64,000 nucleotides of DNA from positions 1 through 64,000 of the forward strand of contig NZ_JBNCAN010000023.1 of the NCBI RefSeq assembly GCF_049808615.1, given 5' to 3'. Shown here piece by piece: positions 26,024 through 34,450 of this stretch (positions within the stretch are counted from its first letter, which is position 1; each line of letters opens with the position of its first letter). A program made the translations under genes and the position numbers. Source of the stretch: Modicisalibacter sp049808615 (lineage in GTDB: Bacteria > Pseudomonadota > Gammaproteobacteria > Pseudomonadales > Halomonadaceae). The notes under the pieces are model-generated. The model had not been told where the DNA came from, ran no database searches, and worked only from the letters and a program-made list of their open reading frames with translations.

Positions 26024-27091
26024 ATGAAGAGATTCGAACGTGCCCGACTGTTGAGTGCCATGGCTGGCTTGGCTGTCGCCAGCTTGGCCATGCCGGCCAT
26101 GGCCGATGAATCGCGCGCCTATGTCCCGTTGGGCAGCGCGGATAGCATCGCCATCATCGATACCGATAGCTATCAGGTAAGCGGTCAGTCGCAAGGGGTC
26201 GTCAACTCCCACGGGTCCGACCTGACGCCGGACGGTCGATTCCTGGTGGCCGGTAGCCTGACTCCCAGCGCAAGTGGGGAAAAGCCGTCGAAGCCGGCGG
26301 GTGTCTCGGCGGACGAACACGCGGCGCACCATGGCGGCGGTGGTGACACAGCCTCCTCGTCGAGCACCCAAGGCACGCTGTACCTGATTGACACCGCAAG
26401 CAATGAGGTCGTCCGTCAATTCGACGTGCCAGGCCCGGTTCATCACGTGCTGGTGACCGCCGATGGGCGCTACGCCGTATCGACTCATCCCATGGGCGGC
26501 GGTATCAGCGTCGTTTCCCTGGACAGTGGGGAACTGGTCGCAAACCTGGCAACGGGTTCCGCGCCGAATTACATGGTTCAGCATCCGCAGGACCGCTCCC
26601 TCTATGTCAGCAACTCCGGCAACGGGACGGTCAGCGAGGTCGACACCGAGAACTGGTTCGTGCGCAAGAACATGCGTCTGGACGGGAGCCCCGAGCACAT
26701 GGTGCTGGACAGTGATCGCGGGCGGTTATACGCCAACGACGCGGCCGGGGGGCAAGCGGTCGCCCTTGAACTGGAATCTGGCGACATGGTGGCGCAATAC
26801 CCGGTCGGATCGGAGCCTCATGGCATCGATCTGTCGGCGGATCTTGGCACCCTTTACGCCACCAGTCAGGGGGAAAATCGTCTGGTGGCCGTGAGCCTTG
26901 CCGATGGCGCGATTCGAGAGAGGGAACTTGCTCCGGAACCTTATCACCTCGCCATCAACCCGGCCGATGGAAGGCTATTGATATCAAGTCGCGAGAAGCC
27001 CCAGCTCTGGGTGGTAGATCAGCGCACCCTGGATACTCTCGAAACGGTTCCGCTCGCGGGAATCGGCCACCAGATCGCCGTAAAAGAATAA
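26024..27091 (+). CDS. Periplasmic YVTN-type beta-propeller protein
   Basis: 355 residues with a signal peptide (cleavage near AMADE). Repeated blades of the YncE/YVTN type are visible (GTLYLIDTASNEVVRQFDV, LYVSNSGNGTVSEVDTE, LYATSQGENRLVAVSLADG). A His-rich loop at about residues 97-110 (DEHAAHHGGGGD) sits between the first blades and could bind metal. Similar propellers are found with copper and nitrous oxide reductase genes. It is probably cotranscribed with the DUF411 gene. A weak hairpin (CCCCTT/AAGGGG, 27109-27128) follows. Confidence 0.8.
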   Translation: MKRFERARLLSAMAGLAVASLAMPAMADESRAYVPLGSADSIAIIDTDSYQVSGQSQGVVNSHGSDLTPDGRFLVAGSLTPSASGEKPSKPAGVSADEHAAHHGGGGDTASSSSTQGTLYLIDTASNEVVRQFDVPGPVHHVLVTADGRYAVSTHPMGGGISVVSLDSGELVANLATGSAPNYMVQHPQDRSLYVSNSGNGTVSEVDTENWFVRKNMRLDGSPEHMVLDSDRGRLYANDAAGGQAVALELESGDMVAQYPVGSEPHGIDLSADLGTLYATSQGENRLVAVSLADGAIRERELAPEPYHLAINPADGRLLISSREKPQLWVVDQRTLDTLETVPLAGIGHQIAVKE

Positions 27092-27388
27092 GTCGGAAAA
27101 GATGCAAACCCCTTTTGAGATGAAGGGGTGATGCTTGCCAGTGTCATCTATCATTTCGATGAGGTTTTGGCGTGAGTATCGCTGCCACAAGCCTTGCAAT
27201 ATCGATCGAACCAAAACCTCCCTCGCTGCGTACTTTTCTTCTTGTTTCGTGTGTGATGCGGCCTCTTGTTAGAGGGCTTTCCTGAAAATAAGCTGAGTAT
27301 AAAATTCACAAAAAAGTTTGATGTTTTCAGTTTAGTTTCAGGTAATGCATTCATAGTAGACACATATCCACAAAGCAGAGGAAGTACC
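27092..27388 (+). other. Regulatory gap after the propeller gene
   Basis: About 300 bases without a supported gene: a weak hairpin at 27109, an imperfect box on the minus strand at 27282-27297 (CTGAA and CTGAG 11 bases apart, poor -10), and the good TTCAG promoter at 27326. Confidence 0.5.
27326..27357 (+). promoter_or_regulatory. CopR-type box and promoter of the 27389 gene
   Basis: TTCAG at 27326-27330 and 27337-27341 (spacer TTTAGT), with CATAGT starting 11 bases after the box at 27352. Confidence 0.7.
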
Positions 27389-27769
27389 ATGAACGTAGTC
27401 AAGAAATCAGTTGCCTTGATCGTTGCCGTCGCCAGCCTTTCGTCCGTTTCGGTGGTGCTGGCATCGGTTGATTATGAAAACACTACAGGGCAGTCCGCGC
27501 AACTCAATAAAATCATGCAAAACCTGCCCAGCAATGAAGCCCTGAATCAGGATGGATGGCGCAATCAAAAGATAGATGAGAACAAGAAAAATAATGCCCT
27601 CAATATGTTCAGAGAACATAACATGCAAGGTCAAAGTGGTGGAATGTCCGAGACCAAGCCATACATCAATTTAAATAAAGAGCAAGCCAATGGTTCCTCG
27701 GATCGCGGAGGCGCAGCCCATTCCCCTCTTCATGAGCAACCCGCTGTTGGCAATCGTCTCGACAAGTGA
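27389..27769 (+). CDS. Small exported protein of unknown function, copper-regulon member
   Basis: 126 residues with a signal peptide (MNVVKKSVALIVAVASLSSVSVVLA). The mature part is hydrophilic, rich in Asn, Gln, Lys and Met (NNALNMFREHNMQGQSGGM), without cysteines and without a recognised family. AGAGGAAG precedes the ATG at 27389. A TTCAG promoter is 48 bases upstream and a strong terminator follows at 27820, so it is a single-gene copper-regulated unit next to cusCBA. Its base composition is AT-richer than the neighbours. Confidence 0.7.
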   Translation: MNVVKKSVALIVAVASLSSVSVVLASVDYENTTGQSAQLNKIMQNLPSNEALNQDGWRNQKIDENKKNNALNMFREHNMQGQSGGMSETKPYINLNKEQANGSSDRGGAAHSPLHEQPAVGNRLDK

Positions 27770-27819
27770 CGGCTAGAGAGCGCTGTCATAGGACTCAGGC
27801 GGTAGTTCTCATAGAAAGC

Positions 27820-27857
27820 CATGGCCAGCCTATCTCTCGGAGAGGCTGGCCATTTTA
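27820..27857 (+). terminator. Terminator after the 27389 gene
   Basis: ATGGCCAGCC and GGCTGGCCAT form a 10-bp stem with an inner extension and are followed by TTTTAT. Confidence 0.85.
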
Positions 27858-27945
27858 TGAGGTCGTGATCCGTGATGCCCCTCGGAGCCAATGCTTGAGG
27901 CTCTCTGCCTCCTCTAGGCGCCTGCCAGAAGAAATATCCCACGCG

Positions 27946-27977
27946 TTCAGCTTCATTTCAGTAATAGCCAATATGCT
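27946..27977 (+). promoter_or_regulatory. CopR-type box and promoter of cusCBA
   Basis: TTCAG at 27946-27950 and 27957-27961 (spacer CTTCAT), then TATGCT starting 11 bases after the box at 27972. The start of transcription should be near 27984, with a leader of about 65 bases. Confidence 0.75.
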
Positions 27978-28050
27978 AAGTCCAATACTCATAAAGGGTT
28001 GATTCATAGGCGACATTTTATCCCATCAGGTAACATCAGGAACAATACGA

Positions 28051-29352
28051 ATGAGACAGGGTTGGCGAACATCCATAGTGGCGCTGTTGATGGGGACGGC
28101 CGCAATACCATCTGCCTGGGGCGAAGAGGCGGGGCTGGAATTGAACCAGGCGGTCCAGATGGCACAGTCTCGCGACCCTTGGCTCAGCGGCAGCCAATAC
28201 ACTCAAGAGGCACTGGAAGCCGAAGCGACGGCGGCGGGAACGCTGCCGGACCCGATGATTTCGCTTACCGCGGCCAATCTTCCTGCCGATACTTTCAATA
28301 CCCATCAAGAGCCGATGACACAGTTCAGTGTCGGCGTCACCCAGATGTTTCCCCGCGGGAACAGTCTCGATCTGATGGAAAAGCAGAAAGAGCAGCTTGG
28401 ACAACAGCACCCCTTCATGCGGCAGGATCGCAAGGCAAAGGTAGCGGCGACAGTGAGTCAGCTATGGCTCGAGGCCTATAAGTCGCAACAGACGATTGCG
28501 CTCATCGAGCAGGATATGGGTCTTTTCGAACAACTGGTGGATGTGGCCCAGATCAACTACTCCACGGCATTGGGCAAGGCGCGCCAGCAGGATGTGATTC
28601 GTGCGCAGTTGGAGCTGACTCGGCTGGAAGACCGCCTGACGTCGCTCAACCAGCAAGGGGAGGCCTCCCAGCAGCTCCTGTCGGAATGGATAGGCGATGC
28701 GGCCATTGCGCAACCCCTGGCGGGTGAGCTACCCGAGCTGACCCTGGCCATGCCGGAAATCGCCCAGGAATCGACAGCGCTCTCCCGGCGAGAAGCGGGT
28801 CAGATGCTGGTGCGTCACCCCGCCGTGAAAGCACTGGATATGAAGATCGAGGCGGTCAAGACCGGTGTCGATCTTGCCTATCAGAAATACTGGCCAGAAT
28901 GGAGTGTCACGGCAAAATACGGCTATCGTGCCGATGATCCCATGGGAAATGATAGGGCCGGGCTTTTTACCGCCGGGGTGGCCTTCGATGTGCCTATTTT
29001 TACGGAAAAGAAGCAAGACAAGGAAGTGGTTGCCGCCGTTGCAAAAGCCGAGTCCACCAAGACGGATAAATCACTGTTGCTGAGAAATATGCTGGCCAAT
29101 CTCGAGAAAAGCAAGGTCCAGCTCGTTCGTTTGAATGAGCGAATGGACCTCTATTCTACCCAGCTTCTTCCTCAGTTGGATGAGCAAGCAGAAGTCTCTC
29201 TCGAAGCCTATAACAACGACGATGGCGACTTTGCCGAGGCCGTCAGATCCTACATCGACGAGCTTGATACCAAGATCGAATTTCTGAATATCGCGGTCGA
29301 GCGCCAGAAGTTGATCGCGGCAATCAATTATTACCTTGCAGGTGTTGAGTAA
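28051..29352 (+). CDS. cusC: Outer-membrane efflux channel of a copper RND system
   Basis: 433 residues with a signal peptide ending AWG. The TolC/OEP layout of two internally related halves is visible, rich in long coiled helices with LE.A.ATAAGTLPDPMISLT near the N terminus and LAGVE at the end. It forms the outer-membrane tunnel of the CusCBA complex. First gene of the operon after the TTCAG promoter; cusB follows after 33 bases. No lipobox is present, unlike E. coli CusC. Confidence 0.9.
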   Translation: MRQGWRTSIVALLMGTAAIPSAWGEEAGLELNQAVQMAQSRDPWLSGSQYTQEALEAEATAAGTLPDPMISLTAANLPADTFNTHQEPMTQFSVGVTQMFPRGNSLDLMEKQKEQLGQQHPFMRQDRKAKVAATVSQLWLEAYKSQQTIALIEQDMGLFEQLVDVAQINYSTALGKARQQDVIRAQLELTRLEDRLTSLNQQGEASQQLLSEWIGDAAIAQPLAGELPELTLAMPEIAQESTALSRREAGQMLVRHPAVKALDMKIEAVKTGVDLAYQKYWPEWSVTAKYGYRADDPMGNDRAGLFTAGVAFDVPIFTEKKQDKEVVAAVAKAESTKTDKSLLLRNMLANLEKSKVQLVRLNERMDLYSTQLLPQLDEQAEVSLEAYNNDDGDFAEAVRSYIDELDTKIEFLNIAVERQKLIAAINYYLAGVE

Positions 29353-29385
29353 CCGCTTATTGTTTTCTTGGTTCAAGAGGCCGGT

Positions 29386-30747
29386 ATGAAAAGAGTCGTG
29401 CTGTATGTGCTGCTGTTGCTAGTGGGTGCTGCGCTTGGCGTCGCGGGGTATGGCGCCTATGCGACGCTGATGAAGGAGCCAATGGCTGAGGAGCAGGATA
29501 GCCAGGAGCCCCTTTATTGGGTGGCACCGATGGATCCCAATTACCGGCGAGACCAGCCGGGTAAATCCCCCATGGGGATGGACCTGGTTCCCGTCTATGA
29601 AGAAGAAAATGCGGAGCAAGATGACGGGGCTGGCGTCGTGCGTATCTCGCCGGCCATCGAAAACAACCTGGGGGTTCGCACGGCCCATGTGAATAAAGGC
29701 GTTTTCGATTCGGAGATCAGGACGATCGGGTATGTGCAGTATGACGAAGATCAGTTGGTGCACATACACCCGCGTGTCGAAGGCTGGATAGAAAAGCTGT
29801 ACGTGAAGTCGGAAGGCGATCCGGTCAAAAAGGGCGAGCCGCTTTACGATATCTATTCCCCCACCCTGGTGAATGCCCAGCAAGAACTTGTGCTGGCGAT
29901 CAATCGAGGTAATTCACGATTGATTCAAGCCGCGGAAGAACGGCTGGAAGCGTTGCAGGTTTCTGCTTCCGCTATCCGGGCGGTCAAGAACTCGAAGCGG
30001 GTCACACAGTCCGTGACCATTTTCGCCCCGCAGGATGGCGTCATCGATAACCTGAACGTGCGTGAAGGCTTCTTCGTCAAGCCGGGTACCACCATGCTGT
30101 CGATCGGTGCCTTGGAGGAAGTCTGGGTGGTGGGCGAAGTGTTCGAGCGTCAGGCGGCCCTCGTTGAAAAAGGGGACGAAGTCACGCTCACCTCGGAATA
30201 TCTGCCCGGCAAGACCTGGAACGGCACGGTGGATTACATCTATCCGACACTGAACAGCAAGACGCGCACGGCCCAGGTGAGAACGCGGCTCGATAACAAG
30301 GACCGGCTGCTCAAGCCTAACATGTTCATGCAACTGACGATTCATAGTCGTAGCGATAACACCGCCCAGCAGATCCCCCGTGAGGCGCTTATCCGTACCG
30401 GCGAGCAGAACCGGGTCGTCTTGGCCCTCGGGGATGGCAAGTTCAAGTCGATCGAGGTGAAGGTCGGTCGTATCGGCGAGGATGTCGTCGAGATTCTCGA
30501 TGGATTGGCGGTGGGGGAGCGCATCGTCACCTCCGCGCAGTTCCTGCTCGATTCCGAATCCAGCAAGACATCGGATTTCATGCGCATGAATCATGACCAA
30601 AGCGGCAGCGGTTCGTCCCAGGAAATGGACCAAGGCGACCACGCGGGCATGAATCATGTCATGGAAGACGACCCCGCTCAGAACCAGGAAATGGCTCAGG
30701 ACGAGCATGCGGGAATGGATCACTCCATGGAAAGCGACAGCGAATAA
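29386..30747 (+). CDS. cusB: Periplasmic adaptor of a Cu+/Ag+ RND efflux system
   Basis: 453 residues. After the N-terminal membrane anchor comes a heavy-metal binding segment (YWVAPMDPNYRRDQPGKSPMGMDLVPVY), then the barrel-sandwich and beta-barrel domains of the adaptor. The C terminus ends with an extra Met/His-rich tail (residues about 400-453) with three copies of a GMNH- or GMDH-like motif, which E. coli CusB lacks and which may hand copper to the pump. The ATG at 29386 has AAGAGG upstream. It links CusC to CusA. Confidence 0.93.
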   Translation: MKRVVLYVLLLLVGAALGVAGYGAYATLMKEPMAEEQDSQEPLYWVAPMDPNYRRDQPGKSPMGMDLVPVYEEENAEQDDGAGVVRISPAIENNLGVRTAHVNKGVFDSEIRTIGYVQYDEDQLVHIHPRVEGWIEKLYVKSEGDPVKKGEPLYDIYSPTLVNAQQELVLAINRGNSRLIQAAEERLEALQVSASAIRAVKNSKRVTQSVTIFAPQDGVIDNLNVREGFFVKPGTTMLSIGALEEVWVVGEVFERQAALVEKGDEVTLTSEYLPGKTWNGTVDYIYPTLNSKTRTAQVRTRLDNKDRLLKPNMFMQLTIHSRSDNTAQQIPREALIRTGEQNRVVLALGDGKFKSIEVKVGRIGEDVVEILDGLAVGERIVTSAQFLLDSESSKTSDFMRMNHDQSGSGSSQEMDQGDHAGMNHVMEDDPAQNQEMAQDEHAGMDHSMESDSE

Positions 30748-30759
30748 GGAAACATTGAC

Positions 30760-33700
30760 ATGATTGCCTCCATTATTCGCTGGTCCGTCAGCAACCGCTT
30801 CTTCGTGTTGCTGGCCACCTTCCTGGTGGTCGGCGGCGGGTTGTACTCATTGAAGAACACGCCGGTCGATGCGCTACCCGATCTGTCCGATGTCCAGGTG
30901 ATCGTCAAGACGAGCTATCCCGGCCAAGCGCCCCAGGTGGTGGAGGACCAGGTCACCTACCCGCTGACCACTGCGATGCTGTCGGTGCCAGGCGCGGTGA
31001 CGGTACGTGGCTACTCGTTCTTCGGTGACTCCTACGTCTATGTGATCTTCGACGAAGAGACCGATCCCTACTGGGCGCGCAGCCGTGTCCTGGAATATCT
31101 GAGTCAGGTGGCGCCGACGCTGCCTTCCAACGCCCGGCCGCAACTCGGCCCGGACGCCACCGGCGTGGGCTGGGTCTATCTCTACGCCCTGGTGGACAGG
31201 ACCGGCGAGCATGACATCAGCCAGCTGCGCAGCCTTCAGGACTGGTTCCTCAAGTTCGAGCTGCAAACCGTACCGGGGGTATCCGAAGTCGCGGCCATCG
31301 GCGGCATGGTCAAGCAATACCAGGTGCAGGTCGACCCGGAAAAGCTACGGGCCTTCGACATTCCGCTGTCGAAAATCCAGGTGGCGATCGAGCGGGGCAA
31401 TCAGGAAGTCGGCGCCTCGGTGGTGGAAATGGCCGAGGCCGAGTACATGATTCGCGCCACCGGCTATATCCAGAGCGTCGAGGATCTTGCCAGCATCCCC
31501 TTGGGGCTGGACGCCAACGGCACGCCGCTGCTGTTGAAGGACGTGGCTGACATCAGCCTGGGGCCCCAGATGCGTCGCGGCCTGGCGGAGCTCAACGGCG
31601 AGGGTGAAACCGTCGGTGGCATTGTGGTCATGCGTTTCGGCGAGAATGCGCAAACGACCATCGAGGGTGTCAAGGCCAAGCTCGAGGAGCTCAAGCAAGG
31701 CCTGCCCGAGGGCGTCGAGATCGTCCCGGTCTACGACCGCTCCGGCCTGATCGACAGCGCGGTGAAGAATCTCGGGTACAAGTTGCTGGAAGAGTTCGTC
31801 GTCGTCGCCCTGGTGTGCATGGTCTTCCTTTTCCATGTCCGCTCTTCCCTGGTGGCCATCGTCAGCCTGCCCGTGGGCATCCTGGCCGCCTTCATCGTCA
31901 TGCACCTGCAAGGCATCAACGCCAACATCATGTCCCTCGGCGGCATCGCCATTGCCATCGGCGCCATGATCGATGGCGCCATCGTCATGATCGAGAACAT
32001 GCACAAGCACATGGAGCGAAAGCCGCTGACCCGGGAGAACCGCTGGAAGGTCGTCGCGGACTCCGCCAGCGAAGTGGGCCCGGCGCTGTTCTTCAGCTTG
32101 CTGATTATCACCGTCAGCTTCGTGCCGGTGTTCACCCTGGAGGCCCAGGAAGGCCGCATGTTCTCGCCGCTGGCCTTTACCAAGACCTATGCCATGGCGG
32201 CCTCTGCGGCATTGGCCGTGACCCTGGTGCCGGTGCTGATGGGCTATTTCATCCGCGGCAAGGTGCTGCCGGAACACAAGAATCCGATCAACCGGCTGCT
32301 CATCGCCCTGTACATGCCGGTATTGCGCAGGGTCCTGCGCTTCCCGAAGTCGACCCTGCTGGGGGCGGTGCTAGTCACCGTGGTCGGGCTCTGGCCGGCG
32401 ACGCAGATCGGCAGCGAGTTCATCCCACCCTTGGATGAGGGTGACCTGATGTATATGCCCACCACCTACCCGGGCATCTCCATCGGCAAGGCCCGCGAGC
32501 TGCTGCAGCAGACGGACAAGCTGATCTATACCGTCCCGGAGGTGAAGACGGTATTCGGCAAGATCGGGCGCGCCGAAACCGCCACGGACCCGGCGCCGCT
32601 CACCATGATCGAGACCTTCATCCAGCTCAAGCCTCGGGACGAGTGGCGCGACGGCATGACCACCGAGAAGCTCAAGCAGGAACTGGATAGCCTGGTCAAG
32701 TTCCCCGGGGTGACGAACGCCTGGGTGATGCCGATCAAGACGCGCATCGACATGCTGGCCACCGGCATCAAGACCCCGGTGGGCATCAAGGTGGCCGGCC
32801 CCGATCTGAAAACCATCCAGGGCATCGGTCAGCAGCTCGAGACGATCCTCGCCGACGTGCCGGGCACCGCGTCGGTGTATTCGGAGCGGGTCGCCGGCGG
32901 TCGTTACATCAAAGCGGATATCGATCGCGAGAAGGCTGCTCGGTACGGGCTCAATATCGCCGATGTGCAGCAAGTGGTCTCCACGGCGATCGGCGGCATG
33001 AACGTCACGCAAACGGTGGAGGGGCTGGAGCGTTATCCGGTCAACCTGCGTTATCCTCAGGATTACCGCAGCTCCCCCGAACAGCTCTCTTTGCTGCCGA
33101 TCGTCACGCCGGACGGCCAGCGCATTTCGCTGGGCGATGTGGCGGAGGTCGTCGTGGAGGACGGTCCGCCAGGCATCAAGAGCGAGAACGCCCGCCTCAA
33201 TGGCTGGACGTTCGTCGACATCGCGGATGTGGATATCGGTAGTTACGTCCGGCAAGCCCAGGACGTGGTGCGTGACGAGCTCGACCTGCCTGCGGGTTAC
33301 TCCGTCACCTGGTCCGGCCAGTACGAGTACATGCAGCGTGCCAAGGCCAAACTGACCTATGTCGTGCCCCTGACCTTGGCCATCATCATCATATTGCTGT
33401 ACATGAACTTCAGGAGCCTGGCCGAGGTGGCCATCATCATGGGTACCTTGCCGCTGGCGATGGTGGGCAGCATCCTGCTGATGTACCTGCTGGGCTACAA
33501 TTTCTCGGTAGCCGTCGGGGTCGGGTTCATTGCCCTGGCCGGGGTGGCCGTCGAGATCGGCGTCATCATGCTGGTCTATCTGAATCAGGCCTACCGCGAG
33601 ATGCTGGAGCGCTGTCAAAGCCACGATGTGGAGCCGCGGGCGGAGACGCTGCGTCATGCGGTTCTGCATGGCGCCGGGCTGCGCGTTCGCCCGGTGATGA

Positions 33701-33879
33701 TGACCGCCGCCGCCGTCATCGTGGGCCTGCTACCCATCATGTATGGCTCGGGCACCGGCTCCGAGGTGATGAGCCGCATCGCCGCTCCAATGGTCGGGGG
33801 AATGATAAGCGCGGTGCTGCTGACTCTGCTGGTATTGCCGGCGGCGTATTTCCTGTGGCGCAAGGCCGCCCTGCGGTGA
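30760..33879 (+). CDS. cusA: Cu+/Ag+ RND efflux pump
   Basis: 1039 residues, heavy-metal-efflux RND transporter of the inner membrane driven by protons. The transmembrane helix 4 motif GGIAIAIGAMIDGAIVMIENMHKHMER carries the acidic proton-relay residue and is of the Cus type. Two large periplasmic loops and 12 membrane segments are apparent. With CusB and CusC it expels Cu+ from the periplasm. It begins 12 bases after cusB and a strong hairpin terminator follows. Confidence 0.96.
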   Translation: MIASIIRWSVSNRFFVLLATFLVVGGGLYSLKNTPVDALPDLSDVQVIVKTSYPGQAPQVVEDQVTYPLTTAMLSVPGAVTVRGYSFFGDSYVYVIFDEETDPYWARSRVLEYLSQVAPTLPSNARPQLGPDATGVGWVYLYALVDRTGEHDISQLRSLQDWFLKFELQTVPGVSEVAAIGGMVKQYQVQVDPEKLRAFDIPLSKIQVAIERGNQEVGASVVEMAEAEYMIRATGYIQSVEDLASIPLGLDANGTPLLLKDVADISLGPQMRRGLAELNGEGETVGGIVVMRFGENAQTTIEGVKAKLEELKQGLPEGVEIVPVYDRSGLIDSAVKNLGYKLLEEFVVVALVCMVFLFHVRSSLVAIVSLPVGILAAFIVMHLQGINANIMSLGGIAIAIGAMIDGAIVMIENMHKHMERKPLTRENRWKVVADSASEVGPALFFSLLIITVSFVPVFTLEAQEGRMFSPLAFTKTYAMAASAALAVTLVPVLMGYFIRGKVLPEHKNPINRLLIALYMPVLRRVLRFPKSTLLGAVLVTVVGLWPATQIGSEFIPPLDEGDLMYMPTTYPGISIGKARELLQQTDKLIYTVPEVKTVFGKIGRAETATDPAPLTMIETFIQLKPRDEWRDGMTTEKLKQELDSLVKFPGVTNAWVMPIKTRIDMLATGIKTPVGIKVAGPDLKTIQGIGQQLETILADVPGTASVYSERVAGGRYIKADIDREKAARYGLNIADVQQVVSTAIGGMNVTQTVEGLERYPVNLRYPQDYRSSPEQLSLLPIVTPDGQRISLGDVAEVVVEDGPPGIKSENARLNGWTFVDIADVDIGSYVRQAQDVVRDELDLPAGYSVTWSGQYEYMQRAKAKLTYVVPLTLAIIIILLYMNFRSLAEVAIIMGTLPLAMVGSILLMYLLGYNFSVAVGVGFIALAGVAVEIGVIMLVYLNQAYREMLERCQSHDVEPRAETLRHAVLHGAGLRVRPVMMTAAAVIVGLLPIMYGSGTGSEVMSRIAAPMVGGMISAVLLTLLVLPAAYFLWRKAALR

Positions 33880-33915
33880 GCCAGTAGTGAACGTGTAGTG
33901 CGAACGTGCAGCAAG

Positions 33916-33944
33916 AGAGGCGCACCCATCGTGGGTGCGCCTCT
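33916..33944 (+). terminator. Hairpin after cusA
   Basis: AGAGGCGCACCCA and TGGGTGCGCCTCT form a perfect 13-bp stem with a three-base loop. There is no clear T tract, so termination efficiency is uncertain. It separates cusCBA from the next TTCAG promoter six bases downstream. Confidence 0.7.
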
Positions 33945-33949
33945 GTCCA

Positions 33950-33981
33950 TTCAGCTTATATTCAGGAAAGTGGGCTAGCGT
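33950..33981 (+). promoter_or_regulatory. CopR-type box and promoter of the complex I-like operon
   Basis: TTCAG at 33950-33954 and 33961-33965 (spacer CTTATA), with TAGCGT starting 11 bases after the box at 33976, the same geometry as at cusC and copA. The first gene starts at 34103. Confidence 0.68.
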
Positions 33982-34102
33982 TTACGTGGCGTACTTATTG
34001 GTCTAGTTTTATAGGCGACTGTCATATAACGGCTTTCTGCCGTACCAAAAAGACAGGGACGCACTGGCTATCGTTATCGTGCCAGCAAGGCGAGGGACTC
34101 GC

Positions 34103-34450
34103 ATGGAGCTGCTTACACTCTTTTTCATCATGTCGATCGCTTTGGGTGGCGGGTTGTGGCTGCAGTGGTGGCCGCGTCGCCATCAACCGATGCCGACCTA
34201 TCCCCAGCGGGCGCCCTTCCTGGGCGGTGGCCTGCCCGAGACCCACGCCTGGAGCCGCTTCCATGTCCGCTACTACCCCATGACGCTGCTGCTCATCGCC
34301 TTCGAGATGGAGATGATGTTCATGTACCCCTGGGCGGTGGTCTACGTCGAGCAGGGCCTGAAGGCGGTGATGGAGATGGGCATGTTCTTGGCCATCCTCT
34401 CCGTGGGTATCGTCTACGGTTGGCGCGAGGGGGTGTTCAAGTGGCAGTGA
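34103..34450 (+). CDS. nuoA: NuoA-like subunit of a complex I-related assembly
   Basis: 115 residues with three membrane segments. The NuoA core is clear: FHVRYYPMTLLLIAFEMEMMFMYPWAVV aligns with the family R-F-Y...FDVEVAFLFPWA block, keeping two acidic residues (E68, E70), and MFLAILSVGIVYGWREGVFKW aligns with the last helix. The family ECG motif in the loop is lost (here PFLGGG). In complex I this subunit shapes the quinone site region. The ATG at 34103 has AAGGCGAGGG upstream. First of eight tightly packed genes downstream of the TTCAG promoter. Confidence 0.88.
   Translation: MELLTLFFIMSIALGGGLWLQWWPRRHQPMPTYPQRAPFLGGGLPETHAWSRFHVRYYPMTLLLIAFEMEMMFMYPWAVVYVEQGLKAVMEMGMFLAILSVGIVYGWREGVFKWQ

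Noticed and set aside
27282..27297. Ninth TTCAG-like box on the minus strand (CTGAA-N6-CTGAG)
   Set aside because: One half-site is imperfect, the -10 at the expected distance (TAACAA) lacks the final T, and no minus-strand gene follows.
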